Assembly: GCA_033032175.1 (NCBI GenBank)
Contig: CM065313.1
Coordinates: 21,062,327-21,126,326, forward strand
Source: Saturnia japonica
Taxonomy: Eukaryota; Arthropoda; Insecta; Lepidoptera; Saturniidae
DNA length: 64,000 nt
Direction: 5' to 3'
Below, piece after piece: positions 24,173-36,335 of the stretch. The translations under genes were made by a program, and so were the position numbers. Every line of letters starts with the position of its first letter. Position 1 is the stretch's first letter. Below the pieces are notes generated by a model. The model saw only the letters and a program-made list of their open reading frames with translations, ran no database searches and was not told the DNA's origin.

Positions 24173-25010
24173 AGTTTATAAGAGAACGAAGTACTTTAAA
24201 AAAAAAAAGGTTAAAAATATTTAAAAAAATGTGTGTGCGTGTAACCTTTACGCGCGATTGAAGTAAAACTTCTTTGGCGTTGACGACATATATCACTGAA
24301 ATTATTAAATTTTATTATTGAATATTATAGAATGTCACAATAGTCAGAAAATTTATTAATAATTTATTTATTACAAAAGTAATCAATAAACAAGTATATT
24401 TAGAGATTTTCAAAAAACATCAATTTAAAATAATTTTTTTTAAAACTATTAAATTTTTATTCACTTTTCTATTCACAATTGATCCGTTTGAATATATTGG
24501 AAATAAATAATCCTAATTGATTATGATATTTGCCACTAGCTGGCGTATAAGTCAAGAAGCGTGGAGTATATGACATATACTTACGACCAATCCAAATTAT
24601 TATTTCAAAAATAAAAAATAAATGTTTTTAAATTTCATAGTTTGGACAAAAATGTCAGTAACAAAATATATATTTATTATAACTTCAGATATGTAGTTGA
24701 TTAAACTGTTGTAGTTTCGAAAGCCATCACAGTATGTACGTAAGTGCCAATACACATTGTTTGCTCATCAACATAACATCAGAAAGGTATGTTCGTATGA
24801 TGAAAAGGGTCGGTTACAATCTGTGTGCACTGTTTGAGCTCAAACAACCCTTACTGTCTTACCCTCAGGTGGAACTAATAACTTTTGTTCAACATGATAT
24901 TATACATATGATAATATAATACAGTATGTATGTACGTACGTTACATTTAATTAAAACGAAAGTAATGTTATACAAGATTGTATTTTTATTCTTTATCTGT
25001 TTTTATCGTT
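24173..25010. other. AT-rich non-coding DNA
   Basis: The stretch 24,228-24,290 (gtgtgtgcgtgtaacc, aaaacttctttggcgttgac) loosely resembles the Helitron-like module at 49,911-49,975. No gene. Confidence 0.4.
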
Positions 25011-25014
25011 TTAC

Positions 25015-25165
25015 TACAATCTTAAGTGATGTTAAGTGACATCTGGCCTAAGGTGTCAATACGCTAAGCCTAGTGGAAGACTGACTCTCAAGTACAACTG
25101 CCGGAATTATTCTGCAGATGTTTGGCGCCAGGTTTTCAACTTGAGGGTGGTAGCTAATTAGGCAT
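25015..25165 (+). repeat. Dispersed repeat family A copy
   Basis: Contains caatcttaagtgatg, acgctaagcctagtggaag and ttttcaacttgagggtggta, collinear with 18,868-19,070. Confidence 0.6.
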
Positions 25166-25965
25166 TTATCAGACTAATGGTTTCCTCATCATGTCTATCA
25201 TAATAGTATTCTATACCAACATTATAAATCTCAAGAGATTGTTTTGTTTTTGATTGTTGGATCACACCAATCTCTGGAATAAACAATCAGACTTTATTCA
25301 ATATTGTTGTATTTTAAAGCCTATTTATTAAGGAAGGCTACTTAAGTATACTTAATGTTACGATCCTAAGAAGGGAAGCTATAACTATGAACATCAAGCA
25401 AGCTGTGTGTTCAAATACTGGAATTGAAAATAACTGGTTAAACCGTATGGCAAACTTACTTGAATCATATATCAAATCTAATAAAACTTACTTAAAACTA
25501 ACATAGTCGAAGCCAGTTACCAAAGTTAGTGTAGTAATAAAGTGGTAGGTATGTTATTAATATGATACATTGTCTGATGAGAACTGATTGAGCGCAGTCC
25601 GCCGAGACTCGACTCAGCCCTAGGGCTTCTATCACCGGCGGCAGCGCTATTCTGGTGAAGAACCGTTTATATGTTTCTATCTAAGTTGACAAATTGAGAA
25701 GAGTAAATATCGATGTTATTTTATCGTTTAACAACGAAAATGACAATACTGTCCTAAAAATTACGAGTCCCGAACTTATTTATTTATTTATTTCAAGAAA
25801 TCTACAGCTATTAAATTCTAACTTACATACATAATTAAGTTGACATATTGGCTTAGCCAAAAATGATTTCAATCGTATTACAATAAAGTTATAATAATTC
25901 TATACCCCAAAGAAATTATTAATTAAATATTAATTGCATCAAAAATAACGATGTAGTGCTTCTGG
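25166..25965. other. Non-coding stretch
   Basis: A GC-richer patch at 25,585-25,670 (gcgcagtccgccgagactcg) has no repeat signature. The rest is AT-rich. No gene seen. Confidence 0.4.
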
Positions 25966-25970
25966 CGTGA

Positions 25971-25971
<1 letters not shown>

Positions 25972-26014
<43 letters not shown>
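25972..26014. repeat. (TG)n microsatellite
   Basis: About 43 bp of TG repeats lying 16 bp from the stop codon of the minus-strand LINE remnant. On that strand it would be an (AC)n tail. Confidence 0.9.
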
Positions 26015-26018
<4 letters not shown>

Positions 26019-26029
26019 ATTACATATAT

Positions 26030-26431
26030 TTAACAAACTTTGAATAAATCAATAGCTTTTCTTCTAAACGCTGCATTACTGTCAGAAAATATGTCGAAAT
26101 TTTCAGCTTTAGCATTATATAACTGTGTACATCTAATCAATACTGAATTATGGCCATAATTGGTCTTGGTTGAACGAATGTGAAAGGTCTGGGGTTTACG
26201 GATATGTTTAGTTGTAGTCCTTAGACCAATTCTTTCCAACAAACATGAACAATCAATTTTATTGTTCATCAAATTATATAAAAACATCAGATCAGCTACC
26301 AAGCGTCTATGTTTCAGGGATAACATACCCAATTCCCGTAAGTTCTCATTTATATCCGCTGATAAAAGCATATTACGACGTTTCAGAATCTTCAAAAATT
26401 TATTTATCAATATAATATTTACGCGATGCAA
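26030..26431 (-). pseudogene. LINE ORF2 C-terminal fragment (CR1/Jockey-like)
   Basis: The 133-codon minus-strand frame has the layout of the domain that follows the reverse transcriptase in CR1/Jockey-group ORF2 proteins: LKHRRLVADLMFLYNLMNN, then IRKPQTFHI, NYGHNSVLIRC and NAAFRRKAIDLF close to the stop. The RT and endonuclease domains are absent, giving a 5'-truncated insertion. The adjacent AC/TG run may be its 3' tail. The corresponding segment of the 27.5-31.9 kb LINE (about 31,380-31,660) has the same order of elements but differs in sequence, so this is a different family. Confidence 0.75.
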
Positions 26432-27224
26432 CGAAATTTAGTACAAGAGACGGATAAAACTACTTTACAAGTTGAACGATTATCAAGAAATCTTGCTATA
26501 AATTACCCGTGACTGTACCTGTGCAAGATTTAGCAACACCGCTACATCACTATTGCTCAACTGATTTCTGGACTGAAGTATGTGGATAACGAAACTATAC
26601 GGACAGATGAGCCGTTTCAACGCAGTCCTCAGGGTGATCCAAATTTAGTTCCAATAGCTGTTAATGTTTGATACAGTTTATAGATTATCATTGTTTATAA
26701 AATCCATATAATAAAGACATCAGTACAAACGATTATTATAATTCAAAGATTGCCTATAATTTTTAGACTGCACTGTATATTTTTCTAAGATATACAGAAC
26801 CTCTCGACAAGGAAGCCCGCAGGCCGCAGGACTTTGTGTTTATCGAAAAAATATTGTGATTAAATCAAGACTCTGGAATAAGACCGCGCCTCAACCTTGC
26901 AAGATATCAACCCTTCCCTGCACATTCAATTAACTGACACGAAACAGGGATTGATGAAAAAATCACAAACCGCCACGGAAAACAAGTCTTCACAGAAAAG
27001 CGCGTCAATAATAAATACATAATATGATACAAGTAAAATGGACAAAATTCTATGATTCCTTAAATTTGTAAAAAGTTGATTAATACCCAAGTAATATATA
27101 TTATATGGGTGTTGGAAAACATTTCCATTAACCAAGCCCATCTCATCTGACATAGACTCTGCAGAACTAGAAAGAAGATATGGAACAGAGAAATATCTTT
27201 GGAAGTTTATCTCTACTTGGAGCA
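26432..27224. other. Non-coding stretch
   Basis: No convincing gene, repeat end or RNA. It may include decayed LINE sequence upstream of the 26,030-26,431 fragment, but I cannot show this. Confidence 0.35.
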
Positions 27225-27345
27225 GTTCGACTGGTGGAATTACTCCACCCTACAGAAGACCGCAGCCAATGTTGTGGTTTTTGTAGTGAGTAGGGTTTTT
27301 AGAGGCCGTATGCTTGATTGCCAACTTTGTTGTATAAAAAAAGAA
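27225..27345 (+). repeat. Dispersed repeat family C, copy 2
   Basis: Shares actccaccctacagaagacc, gcagccaatg, gtgagtaggg and ggccgtatgctt with the family copy at 3,505-3,725. The middle portion is deleted relative to that copy. Confidence 0.6.
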
Positions 27346-27690
27346 ACTAAAGCCGATTGGTCTAAATGTCTGACTATATGCGACCACTACAGACTTAATG
27401 ACATTCAAATATTGACGCCGGTGACAGACGGTGTTTTTCGTGCCTCTCCCAAGTTTAAATATGTTTTTTTAATATAGTACTGAATTTCTAGTTCCGAAAA
27501 TTGTTATATTCACTAAATGAGTTGTTGTTGAACACTATAGTGTATCGTGTAACTTAATAAATTTGGTGTAAAAGTGACTAAATATAAATAATTATTCAAA
27601 AGTGCAAAATTTAACGATCTATTACTTCAAATTATAACATGCTTGAACAAAACGCGTAAGCGCCGCTATATGCATGGCGCTTACGTCATT

Positions 27691-28764
27691 ATGACCGCGC
27701 AATCAATTGCAGCAACTTCGCAAATGTAATGTAAATGTAATGCATGTCGCAAAGATGTAGATAATTCGCCCAGTTATAAATGCACTGTATGTAGTCTTTA
27801 TTACCATAGTCTATGTATTGTTAATTCTAAAAGTAAAGTATCAATAGATAAGAAAACTTGGATATGTCCACAATGTCTGATTACAAACAGAAAATCCAAC
27901 AGTAACAGGGATAAAACTCCTATTAAAGTGCAAAAACTATCAGCACCCGTTGAAGAAGATTACATGGAAATCGGTTCCTCTTCCGTAAACCAAACCAATA
28001 CTGCGATTCTTGACGTTGTGCGTACTGAAATTAATATTTCTATATGAAAGGCTATTGGCCGTGAACTTTCTACAATACATGGAGACCTTAGTTTACTGCG
28101 CGACTTGAAAGAGTCTGTGGAATATTTATCGCAACAATTTGATTTGTTAAACTCTATGGCCAAGGATAATCTGATAGACATTAAAAAGCTTAAACAGGAA
28201 AATAATTCACTACGCATTGAAGTCTCCGATCTTAAACAAAAAGTTAACCAAATAGAACAACAAACCCGTGAAAATAATTTAGAAATTCAAGGCGTACCTG
28301 AACACCGTTCAGAAAACCTTAATAATATAGTCTCACAGCTGGGTACTATTATCTCACGCCCAATTCTTGACTCGGAGATAATAAAAGTTCATAGAGTTGC
28401 TAAGGTCGACAGCGTATCGAATCGCCCAAAAACGATTATTGTAAAACTACCCACTTCTAAAATCCGTGACGAAGTTCTAGCAGCTACTACTAAATACAAT
28501 AAAAGCCATAATAATGAGAAGCTAGCGTCATCACACCTTGGAATTGGAGGACCCAAGTTACCAGTGTATGTCTGCGAGCATCTTTCCCCATTTCATAAAA
28601 ACCTACATGCGTTGGCAATACAAAAAGCCAAAGAGTACTCTTTCAAGTTTGTGTGAGTTAGAGGTGGAAGAATTTTTATGCGCAAAGACGAAAGAACCAA
28701 AGTAATTGCAATCAGAGACGAGACGTGTTTCAACAACCTACTCTTAACCTTAACAAAATCCTAA
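27691..28764 (+). pseudogene. LINE ORF1 (PHD-like zinc finger, coiled coil), three in-frame stops
   Basis: From the ATG at 27,691 one frame runs to the TAA at 28,762-28,764 (357 codons) but is cut by TAA at 27,724, TGA at 28,045 and TGA at 28,654. Codons 13-70 show the C4-H-C3 pattern of a PHD finger: CNAC, CTVC, YYHSLC and CPQC. A long charged coiled coil follows (about codons 140-200, with LKQENNSLRIEVSDLKQK), then NNLEIQGVPE and a segment like the RNA-binding C-terminal half of LINE ORF1 proteins (IIKVHRVAKV, PKTIIVKLP). It would bind the element's RNA. All three lesions are simple nonsense codons, since the frame is otherwise unbroken. Confidence 0.8.
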
Positions 28765-28833
28765 TTATTTTTACCATTTTTCTTTCCTTTTTTTCACTCT
28801 TGTATTTATTATATAATTTCTGATATTTAATTT

Positions 28834-31685
28834 ATGACTGACATTGTTTGTTATTATCAAAATGTTAGAGGTCTAAGAACGAAAACTAAAGAATTTTACC
28901 TGAATTGCTTAAATAATAACTATGACATAATTTGCCTAACAGAAACATTTCTTAACTCTGGAATCTTTGATAGCGAATTGTTTGACACAAGATACGATGT
29001 TTTTCGTAGGGATAGAAACTCCACTGGTTTTAATTCGGGGAAGGATGGTGGGGGTGTTTTAATAGCTACAGCCAAGCATCTCCATGCAAAACGAGAGTTT
29101 AAGTTGGAATCTGTCTGTGAAGATCTTTGGGTCTCCATTAAGTTTCAGAAGGGCCTAATTGGAAAAAAAATGTTTGCTGTGTTTATTTTCCTCCGCCAGT
29201 AGAATTAAATGAAATATCAACTTTCTGTGAAAACCATGGCCTTGCATTAGATAATTCTTTGACTGTCGGAGATTTCAACCTTAATTTTATATCATGGTGC
29301 CTAAGCGATGATAATGATTTGAGACCAATTATCCATTCTCGTTTTGAGTTGGGGCAATACTTTATGGACTTTTTAACCCTACATGATTTTGAACAATTTA
29401 ATAATGTGCACAACCGTAATGATAGAATTTTAGACTTAATTATCAGCGATAAAACTGTTTCAGTTACGGAATGTAATAGACCTCTTTCGAAGGTTGATAC
29501 ACATCACCCACCATTAATAATTGAAATAAAATTGCAGTCTAAAGTTGACACATTAAAGCCATTATATCACAACAGACCAAATTTTTTTAAAGCTAAATAC
29601 TATGAGATATGTTCTGATTTGAGTGAACTGGATTGGTCGGAGATTTTATCGGATGATATGGATGTTGATACAATGGTTTCCCAATTATACGTAGTACTTA
29701 AAGATATAGTAGATAAGTTTATACTAATGCAGAAAAATAAATCTACTCGTGACCCAGTTTGGTTCTCAAAAAGTTTAAAAAAAGTAATTAAAGAGAAGGA
29801 GAAATTTAGACTAAAGTTTAAAAAATATAAGAACCCAAGAGACAAGCTCACATTTCAATTACTAAGAGATCGATGTCTGAAACTTATAAAAGAGGACTAT
29901 GGAATTTACATTATGGAAATAGAACGTAAAATTAAATCAAATATTAAATGCTTTTGGCAGTATGTTAAAAATAAGCGATCTAACAAATCTGATATTCCCA
30001 AAGAAGTTCATCTTGTAAATACTATTGCGGATAATGGTACTGACATCGCTAACTTATTTGCTACCTATTTTGCATCTGTTTACGATCATAGTGCCCCTAC
30101 CTGTGTATATAATCTCAAATTACAAAGCAATAATATACTTCACGACGTAGCATTTAATGAGGATGTTATCGTTAAGAAATTGAAATGTCTTGACCCCTAC
30201 AAGGGAGCTGGGCCAGATGGCTTTCCACCCGTATTTTTCAGGGCTCTTGCAACTTCATTGGGTATTCCGCTTAAAATTATATTTGACAAATCTTTTACAA
30301 CTTCCACCTTTCCCTCTCAATGGAAAACGGCTTCAGTTGTTCCTATTCCCAAGAAAGGTGACATATCAGCTGTAGATAATTATAGACCGATCACGATACT
30401 GAACACATTGGCTAAGGTCTTTGATTCACTGGTATATCCACACATAGTCTCACACGTGAGAAATCTTCTGTCGTCATCACAACACGGTTTTCTTCCTAAA
30501 AGATCTACCACCACCAACCTTCTACATTACACAGATTATATTATAACTGAAATTGATAAGGGTAATTCGGTTGATGCTCTATATACTGACTTTAGCAAAG
30601 CGTTTGATAAAGTCAATCATATTATTGCTAGCTAAACTGGAGAGTTTTGGTATTGCTGGAAACCTTTTGCAATGGTTCAAGTCTTATCTTGTTCATCGAA
30701 AAAATATGTCACGGTCAATGGTTATGTCTCTAATTACTTCACACCCACTTCCGGAGTTCCTCAAGGATCCCATTTGGGACCCATTTTATTTCTTATTTTT
30801 GTAGATGATGTTGTAAAAGAAATTAAATATTCAAACTACCTTCTATTTGCTGACGATCTTAAAATTTATAAAAAAATAACTAACAGTACTGACGCATATT
30901 ACCTCCAACAAGATCTTAATAATGTAAATAAGTGGTGCAAAAACAATAACATGTATTTAAATATTTCAAAATGTAGTCATATCCAGTTTAGTCGTACGTG
31001 GAAATATAAAATAAAAACATCATACGAATTAAATGGGTCTATTTTGAAAGAATTTAGTGTAATTCGCGACCTTGGTGTAGTGATGGATTCGGAACTGCGT
31101 TTTGTTAGTCATGTGGATTCCGTTGTAAATAAGGCGTTTAGAATGCTTGGATTTATTTCTCGAAATTTTAAGGATTTCAGATGCGTGACTTCAAAAATGA
31201 TTATTTATAACGCTCTTGTAAGAAGTCAGCTGGAAATTAATTGCATAATTTGGAATCCTATTTACGCAGCACATGTAAATAATATAGAACGGGTTCAAAA
31301 ACGATTCTTTCGACAAATCTGTGCTCAGCACCATATGGTCCCATGCAATAATAGTTACGAGGAGCGTTTAAAAAAGTTAAACTGTCTTTCTCTTCAAGCC
31401 AGACGTTCTATGTTTGAAATATTATTTTTGTATAAAATACTGAATGACTTGGTTGACAGTCCGGATATTTTACAGAGAATTTCACTTAAGGTACCACGTC
31501 CAAATTCTAGATCTTGCACATATGTTCCTTTCGCTTGTAACTTCATACGTACTAACTTAAGCATGCAGTCTCCTTTATGGCGCATATCGAAGACATTTAA
31601 TGAAATTTACAACCAAAGTCTTGACATATTCTTCAGTTCTTTGACCTCTCTTAAATCCTATATCTTTAAAATTCTCCAATTATGA
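28834..31685 (+). pseudogene. LINE ORF2 (endonuclease and reverse transcriptase), three frameshifts
   Basis: Starts at 28,834 with the endonuclease motif YYQNVRGLRTK, then CLTETFL and, after a frameshift in the A8 run at 29,163-29,170, GDFNLNF and an LDLII segment. The reverse transcriptase follows: GPDGFPPVFF, PIPKKGD, NYRPITILN, STTTNLLHYTDY, DFSKAFDKVNH (near 30,620), SGVPQGSHLGPILF and the catalytic FADD (about 30,848). Two more frameshifts, near 30,620 and 30,690, sit between RT blocks. The C-terminal domain ends at 31,685. It would nick target DNA and reverse-transcribe the element RNA. As sequenced it cannot make a continuous protein. Confidence 0.85.
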
Positions 31686-31942
31686 CATGACTGAGTATTT
31701 ATATTATTAACATTATTTTGTATTATTATTGTTTGCTTTTAATTATTGTTATTTTTTTTATCAAGTTTGTTAACATAGTACGATATTTAATCAATATTAA
31801 GGCTCGATAATTGTGCATGCTGTGCTCGCCTGTAAGTGGAGTACTACATAATTATTGAGATGTGTTCGTATAACTAAAATATAATCATGTATCATATGTT
31901 GTGGCTCTGTTGGCGCGCCAAATAAATAAATAAATGAAAAAC

Positions 31943-32450
31943 TCCTCACGCGTGTCGCTGTCTCTTCAGCATCTCCTAGTCTTAGATGAATTCACATCGT
32001 TTCTATTAATAGTTTAAACAAAGATTTCTAAAGGACTCCCAAAAAGCCTGCATTACGGTAAGAATGTTGGATATGTCGCACCTAGAGGCTGTAAATTTTC
32101 CGAAGTCACCTCCCAAAGGTTAAGACGAAACAATTAAATGTTTCAACAACTGAAACTATGCGAATGGAGAACGACCTTAAGTGTGTGGCCACTAAATAAG
32201 TGAATTAAATTAAGCGATAAATACTTATTAAAGGTTTGCATTCTAAGTCTTGTCAAACTACTACAAACAACTGTTGCAAACAATTGCTACTGTTTCCTAT
32301 CTTCTGCGTTTCATTTGGCCTCGTGGTGCGATACAACTTCCACTTTATCCAATTATATCACACGTGTTTTTTTTTTAGGTATTTTGTTTGGCGTTTCATA
32401 TTTACTACATTTTGTTGAATGTGTTAAGAAAAGTTTTGTACCTATACCTA
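31943..32450. other. Non-coding stretch
   Basis: No gene or clear repeat end. Short T-rich frames only. Confidence 0.4.
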
Positions 32451-32451
32451 A

Positions 32452-32600
32452 ATGAACAATTCTTGTATATATAGGTATATATTTCTCGGAAACAGCTTCA
32501 ACGATTTGGATGAAACTTTGTGTTTAGATAATGTTTTACATTCCAAGTTTATCTAGATAGTTGTTTTTCTTTTTCTTTTTATAAGACTCCCAGTTTTCCA
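32452..32600 (-). repeat. Repeat shared (inverted) with 62,710-62,830
   Basis: Contains attcttgtatatataggtat, ttctcggaaacagcttcaac, atgaaactttgtgttta and acattccaagtttatctaga. Each word has its reverse complement in order at 62,710-62,830. The flanking sequence differs, so it is a dispersed element of the same SINE-like group. Confidence 0.65.
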
Positions 32601-32679
32601 AGTGCAGGTTGATTGCCTAGATATTTAACATTTAACAGGTCAATTTTCACGGAAGATCATATATTTTTTATATAAAATA

Positions 32680-33060
32680 TTTAATTCGGTGGGTCAGACC
32701 GGTTGTTGGCTCCATTATAGGCGGATGTTGTCGTGTCGACGCTTTAGCCGTAACATGTTGGTGGTGTGGAGCCGACTTTGTTTTAAACTTAATTATTTGT
32801 TAACTAGACAAAGTGGATCATTTCAAAGTTTTATATTAAAATCGGTTGGTAGAGATCGCATAAACACGTAGTAATAAAATAAACACCTTCACAGTGACTT
32901 TCTTTTGGTTTGTCGTGTTTCGGGAACATTCGGTGTATTATTTTGTTTCCTTTTTTTAAAGTTCACTAAGATGTTACATATCTACCAGGCGGGGCATTCC
33001 GTGACGGCTATCTTTATTATTTAAACATAGTGATCGGTTATAGAATCTATTAAATCGCCG
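32680..33060 (+). repeat. Dispersed repeat family G, partial copy
   Basis: Contains cacagtgactttcttttggtttgt, gtgtttcggga and aggcggggcattccgtgacgg. These words correspond to 36,625-36,850 (agtgactctcttttagtttgt, atttcgggataag, gcagggcggcatgacagcgg). It is probably LINE 3'UTR-type sequence. Confidence 0.45.
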
Positions 33061-33212
33061 ACTTCGGAGCCCTGCAATGGGGCTTTAATTTGATATTAAC
33101 TTTTGTTAAGGTATTCGCCTGAAAGTCCAACGGGTACACATTATGTTTCTATACATACAAGATATTGGGTACCGCATCTATTTTGATATTATATAATATA
33201 CATACATACCAT

Positions 33213-33400
33213 TACGCCTTTATCCCCGAAAGGTTAGGCAGAGGTGTACTAAGTATACGAACAGTTCACCGTGTATGTTTTTAGGTTCAATGTAATAGCC
33301 TATTGCCATTAATCAAGCACAAAGACAAACTCCAAGCTGTTACTGAGAATTTCATAAAAAACCCCAATAACACTTTATAACCAACTATTACTAATATAAT
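33213..33400 (+). repeat. Dispersed repeat family D
   Basis: Contains ttacgcctttatccccgaaa, ggttaggcagaggtg, atgtaatagcctattgcc and caaactccaag. This word order is common in lepidopteran DNA as a non-autonomous repeat. Only one copy is seen in the window. Confidence 0.5.
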
Positions 33401-33544
33401 ATTTATTGTCTCACCAATACTAAGTAGGAATCTCACAGTGTGAATGTCTGGTTTTACTCCTGTCTTTCCTCCATATTAATTAATTTTGAGTTTTGTCTGT
33501 ACATTTTTATTTCCTTTCCTAGTAGTTATCCTATATAAAAGACA

Positions 33545-33720
33545 CTGACTACAAATACGATATTAAAAATGTTTTGTCTGTCTGTTTTAATGTCTGGATT
33601 TAGCTCAAAACTGGCTTGACCGATTTTTATAGCTATAGGTATTAAGAACTGTTAATAACGACGAGACTAATTACTGCGTAACAAATGCTTACGAAGCCGC
33701 GGGGCATTGCAAGTTTTATT
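33545..33720 (+). repeat. SINE-like fragment
   Basis: Contains gtctgtctgttttaatgtc, tggcttgaccgatttttata and, at the end, acgaagccgcggggcattgc. These are the characteristic words of the lepidopteran short-element group. Confidence 0.5.
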
Positions 33721-34077
33721 ATATTATTTAAGAACTAAATTTCTAAAACGTATTAACTAAATTAAATAATCATAATAATAAAATGGGATTACAATACATT
33801 TTCTTATATTCACAATCAACGCACAGTTTCAAAACCCAATACATAATACAGTAAGTCAAAAGAGAATAATATGTCAAACATGAATGTCAAAATAACATTA
33901 CTTGAGACGTTTACAAAGCTACTGTGTGAAGTAACATTATTGTAATCTTGTATTGCGTTTACAAAGAAACACACTAACAAGAAGCACAAAACAGATAGAG
34001 GTATATCGTTAGACATGACAAGCGTGTGCCGGTGTGCGTGTGCCGGTGTACGCGACACTCTGCACCGAGCTAGACTT
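33721..34077. other. Non-coding stretch
   Basis: AT-rich, then a short doubled 'gtgtgccggtgt' run at 34,024-34,050. No gene. Confidence 0.4.
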
Positions 34078-34165
34078 AACTCATTAAACTAACTTAAAGT
34101 TGTGTCTATGGTTTTCAATATCCGCGAGACGCGACTCACACGACTCACGTGACGAGCTCCTCTGT
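34078..34165 (+). repeat. Duplicated module, copy 1
   Basis: aactcattaaactaact followed by aaagtt, a 'gtttncaatntccg' segment and a CpG-rich part recur at 36,336-36,420. The two copies flank the Tc1 element. Confidence 0.55.
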
Positions 34166-34601
34166 CACGTTCTAACTGTCACATATTCTCATCATAAGGT
34201 TACAAGCTAAAACAAAAGGTGGGGGTGCACATATAATGTAAATATTATAAATAATTTGTTAATGCAAAAATACTGAAAACAAAGTTCAAAACATTGATTA
34301 AAAATCATAATTCAAAAATATGTCTTTTACTAAAAGCTTAAATTTTCAATACAACATTTAAAACAAAACCTTCCTGCAGCATTACAAGCAATACAAATAA
34401 ATTAAGTATCTTAATTCCATATAAAAAAAAAAAAATTGTAATTATTATTATCAATATGACTGTAATTTATATTATCAATAAGTACTTTTTGTCGCAATTA
34501 AAAAAAAAAATTAGTAGAAAATCATAATATTCAGTCAAAAATTTTCTACTTCAAACACCAACAACAAAAAAAAGCATTATTGTTATCAGTCTCCTTTATA
34601 A
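34166..34601. other. AT-rich non-coding DNA
   Basis: Very A-rich, with several A-runs. Nothing recognised before the Tc1 target site. Confidence 0.4.
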
Positions 34602-34603
34602 TA

Positions 34604-36139
34604 CACTCATCAAAAAAGTCTAAGCAACATGTACTAATTTAAATTTTAGGATGGTTCTTCACATTATAACGTTGTATTTTATTTTTAAAATAATATCTTT
34701 AGAGTTCTATGATGTAAAAATAACAGCTGTTGTCTTTATAAGTTCTTTTAATAACAGAAATGAACAATATTAGAATATAGGTACTGTAGAAACTAAGATA
34801 CATAAGAAACTAAACTTTTTTCTTACAAAATGAAATTTCTAAAGAAAATGTATTTATTGTGAAAGAATAGAACAATTTAATACAAAGTATGGGCTCCTCT
34901 GCTATTCAGAACTTGTCGGCAACGATTATTCATTGAATTAATGAGACTGTTTATGTCATCTTGCGGTATTCGCTCCCAATGGAATTGTAGCAAATCCTTC
35001 AGCTGTTGGGTTGTTGTCGCTCCATCCAAGTCCTTCAAAACACGTCTCTGGAGCATGTCCCATGCGTGCTCGATGGGGTTGAGATCTGGCGATTGTGCAG
35101 GCCAGGGCAATACCCGGATTTTCTCCGTTGCAAAGTATTCACTGGTTCGCCGAGCTGTATGTGAACGTGCATTGTTATGCATTAACCTAAAATCGGAGCC
35201 AAAGGTTTATGCAAATGGGTAGACATAAGGTCTGAGAATATCCTCAATGTAATTTTCAGCATTCGTGTTTCCATTTACAAAAACGAGCTTAGTTCGCCTG
35301 TTCTTCATAATACCCGCCCATAACATAACTGTTGAGCCGCTGTATGGATGAACTTCCTGAACGCACCTGAGCCTTTCAGTATTTCCGGGCCGACGATACA
35401 CTCGCACCCTTCTTGTATCAGGCTTAAACCCGAATCGCGACTCATCGGAAAACATAATTTTATCCCATTGTTCCTGGGTCCATGTTATGTGTTCTCTACA
35501 CCATTCATATCGACGAGCGCGATTCCTGTGACATATCGCTGGGCACCTGATTGGGCATCGAGCTTGTAGGCCGTACTCATGCAGTCGATTTCGCACAGTT
35601 TGAGGACTTACATCAACACCACTTGAAATTTGTAGCCTCAAACTTATCTCTCGAGCGGTTAACATCGGCTGGTCATCAGCGGGTTCTCCTGTATTATTGT
35701 AGCGCTGCCAAAGACGACAAATAACACTTCTATGAATGCCAAAATGTCGAGATACCTGAGATTGATTACTTCCCGCTTGCAACATCCCTACAGCTCTTTG
35801 CATTTCATCTGCCATCAAATGACGTCGCTTCATGACGTAAAGAATATCTAAAAATTCAATTTTGTCGCTAACTTTATTTAAATGGTTGGTAAAATTATAA
35901 AATCAAGACTAAACGTAGCAATTAAAACGCACTTAAATTCAAACAAATTCGCATTCATTTGAATTTTATGAAAAAACAAAACATAATCAAATTTTTTTTT
36001 ACAACCAGCCAGTATGTCATCAATAACAAAAAAGTTTACTTACCTACGCACTTTGTTTGAGTAAATATTTAGAAATTAATTAATATAAATGGAAAAATTT
36101 GTAATATCACGCATGTTGCTTAGACTTTTTTGATGTGTG
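34604..36139 (-). mobile_element. Tc1-type (DD34E) transposon, 1,536 bp, inactive
   Basis: The termini are 28-bp inverted repeats with one mismatch (34,604-34,631 and 36,112-36,139; outer words CACTCATCAAAAAAG and CACACATCAAAAAAG on the respective strands). A TA dinucleotide flanks each end (34,602-34,603 and 36,140-36,141), the Tc1/mariner target duplication. The single gene is a transposase on the minus strand. Length, TIRs and TA target are all normal for Tc1-like elements, but the transposase is broken, so the copy can only be moved in trans. Confidence 0.93.
34877..35833 (-). pseudogene. Tc1-type transposase with nonsense codon and lost catalytic Asp
   Basis: The frame runs from the ATG at 35,833 to 34,877 (318 codons) with one in-frame TAA at 35,207-35,209, codon 209. 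Residues 10-45 form the first helix-turn-helix (QAGSNQSQVSRHFGIHRSV). A second follows at about 58-100. The stretch between them (about 48-57) is shorter than usual and lacks the GRPR-like hook, suggesting a small in-frame deletion. The catalytic triad is D130 (MFSDES), position 220, where the family has Asp but this copy has Asn in MHNNARSH, and E255 (DLNPIEHAW). The D-to-E spacing is 34. The protein would cut and rejoin the TIRs. Two independent lesions show it is dead. Confidence 0.92.
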
Positions 36140-36335
36140 TAGATACCTACAATACAAACAGAACTAACAGATTAAATATATGTCTTCCCCTTTTTATTTA
36201 ATTGTAGCCAAACAGAAGATAACCAAATGTAGCCCGAAATTAATATAGATTACGGCAAAGGAAATAATTTCGTAGCGCAATGGCCGTGCATCATTAGTCT
36301 CGTGTGTACAGTTTACCTCAGCCTTTGTAGGTTTC

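Larger units (their letters stand above)
27490..31942 (+). mobile_element. CR1/Jockey-group LINE, near full length, inactive
   Basis: Two ORFs in the expected order lie between a presumed 5'UTR (about 27,490-27,690) and a 3'UTR ending in an (aaat)n tail at 31,921-31,936. ORF1 has a PHD-like finger and coiled coil. ORF2 has an AP-like endonuclease and a reverse transcriptase. A PHD-like ORF1 with this ORF2 layout fits the CR1/Jockey superfamily, but the clade assignment was not tested. At least three in-frame stops in ORF1 and three frameshifts in ORF2 make it dead. The 5' boundary is an estimate because no target-site duplication was found. Confidence 0.8.
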
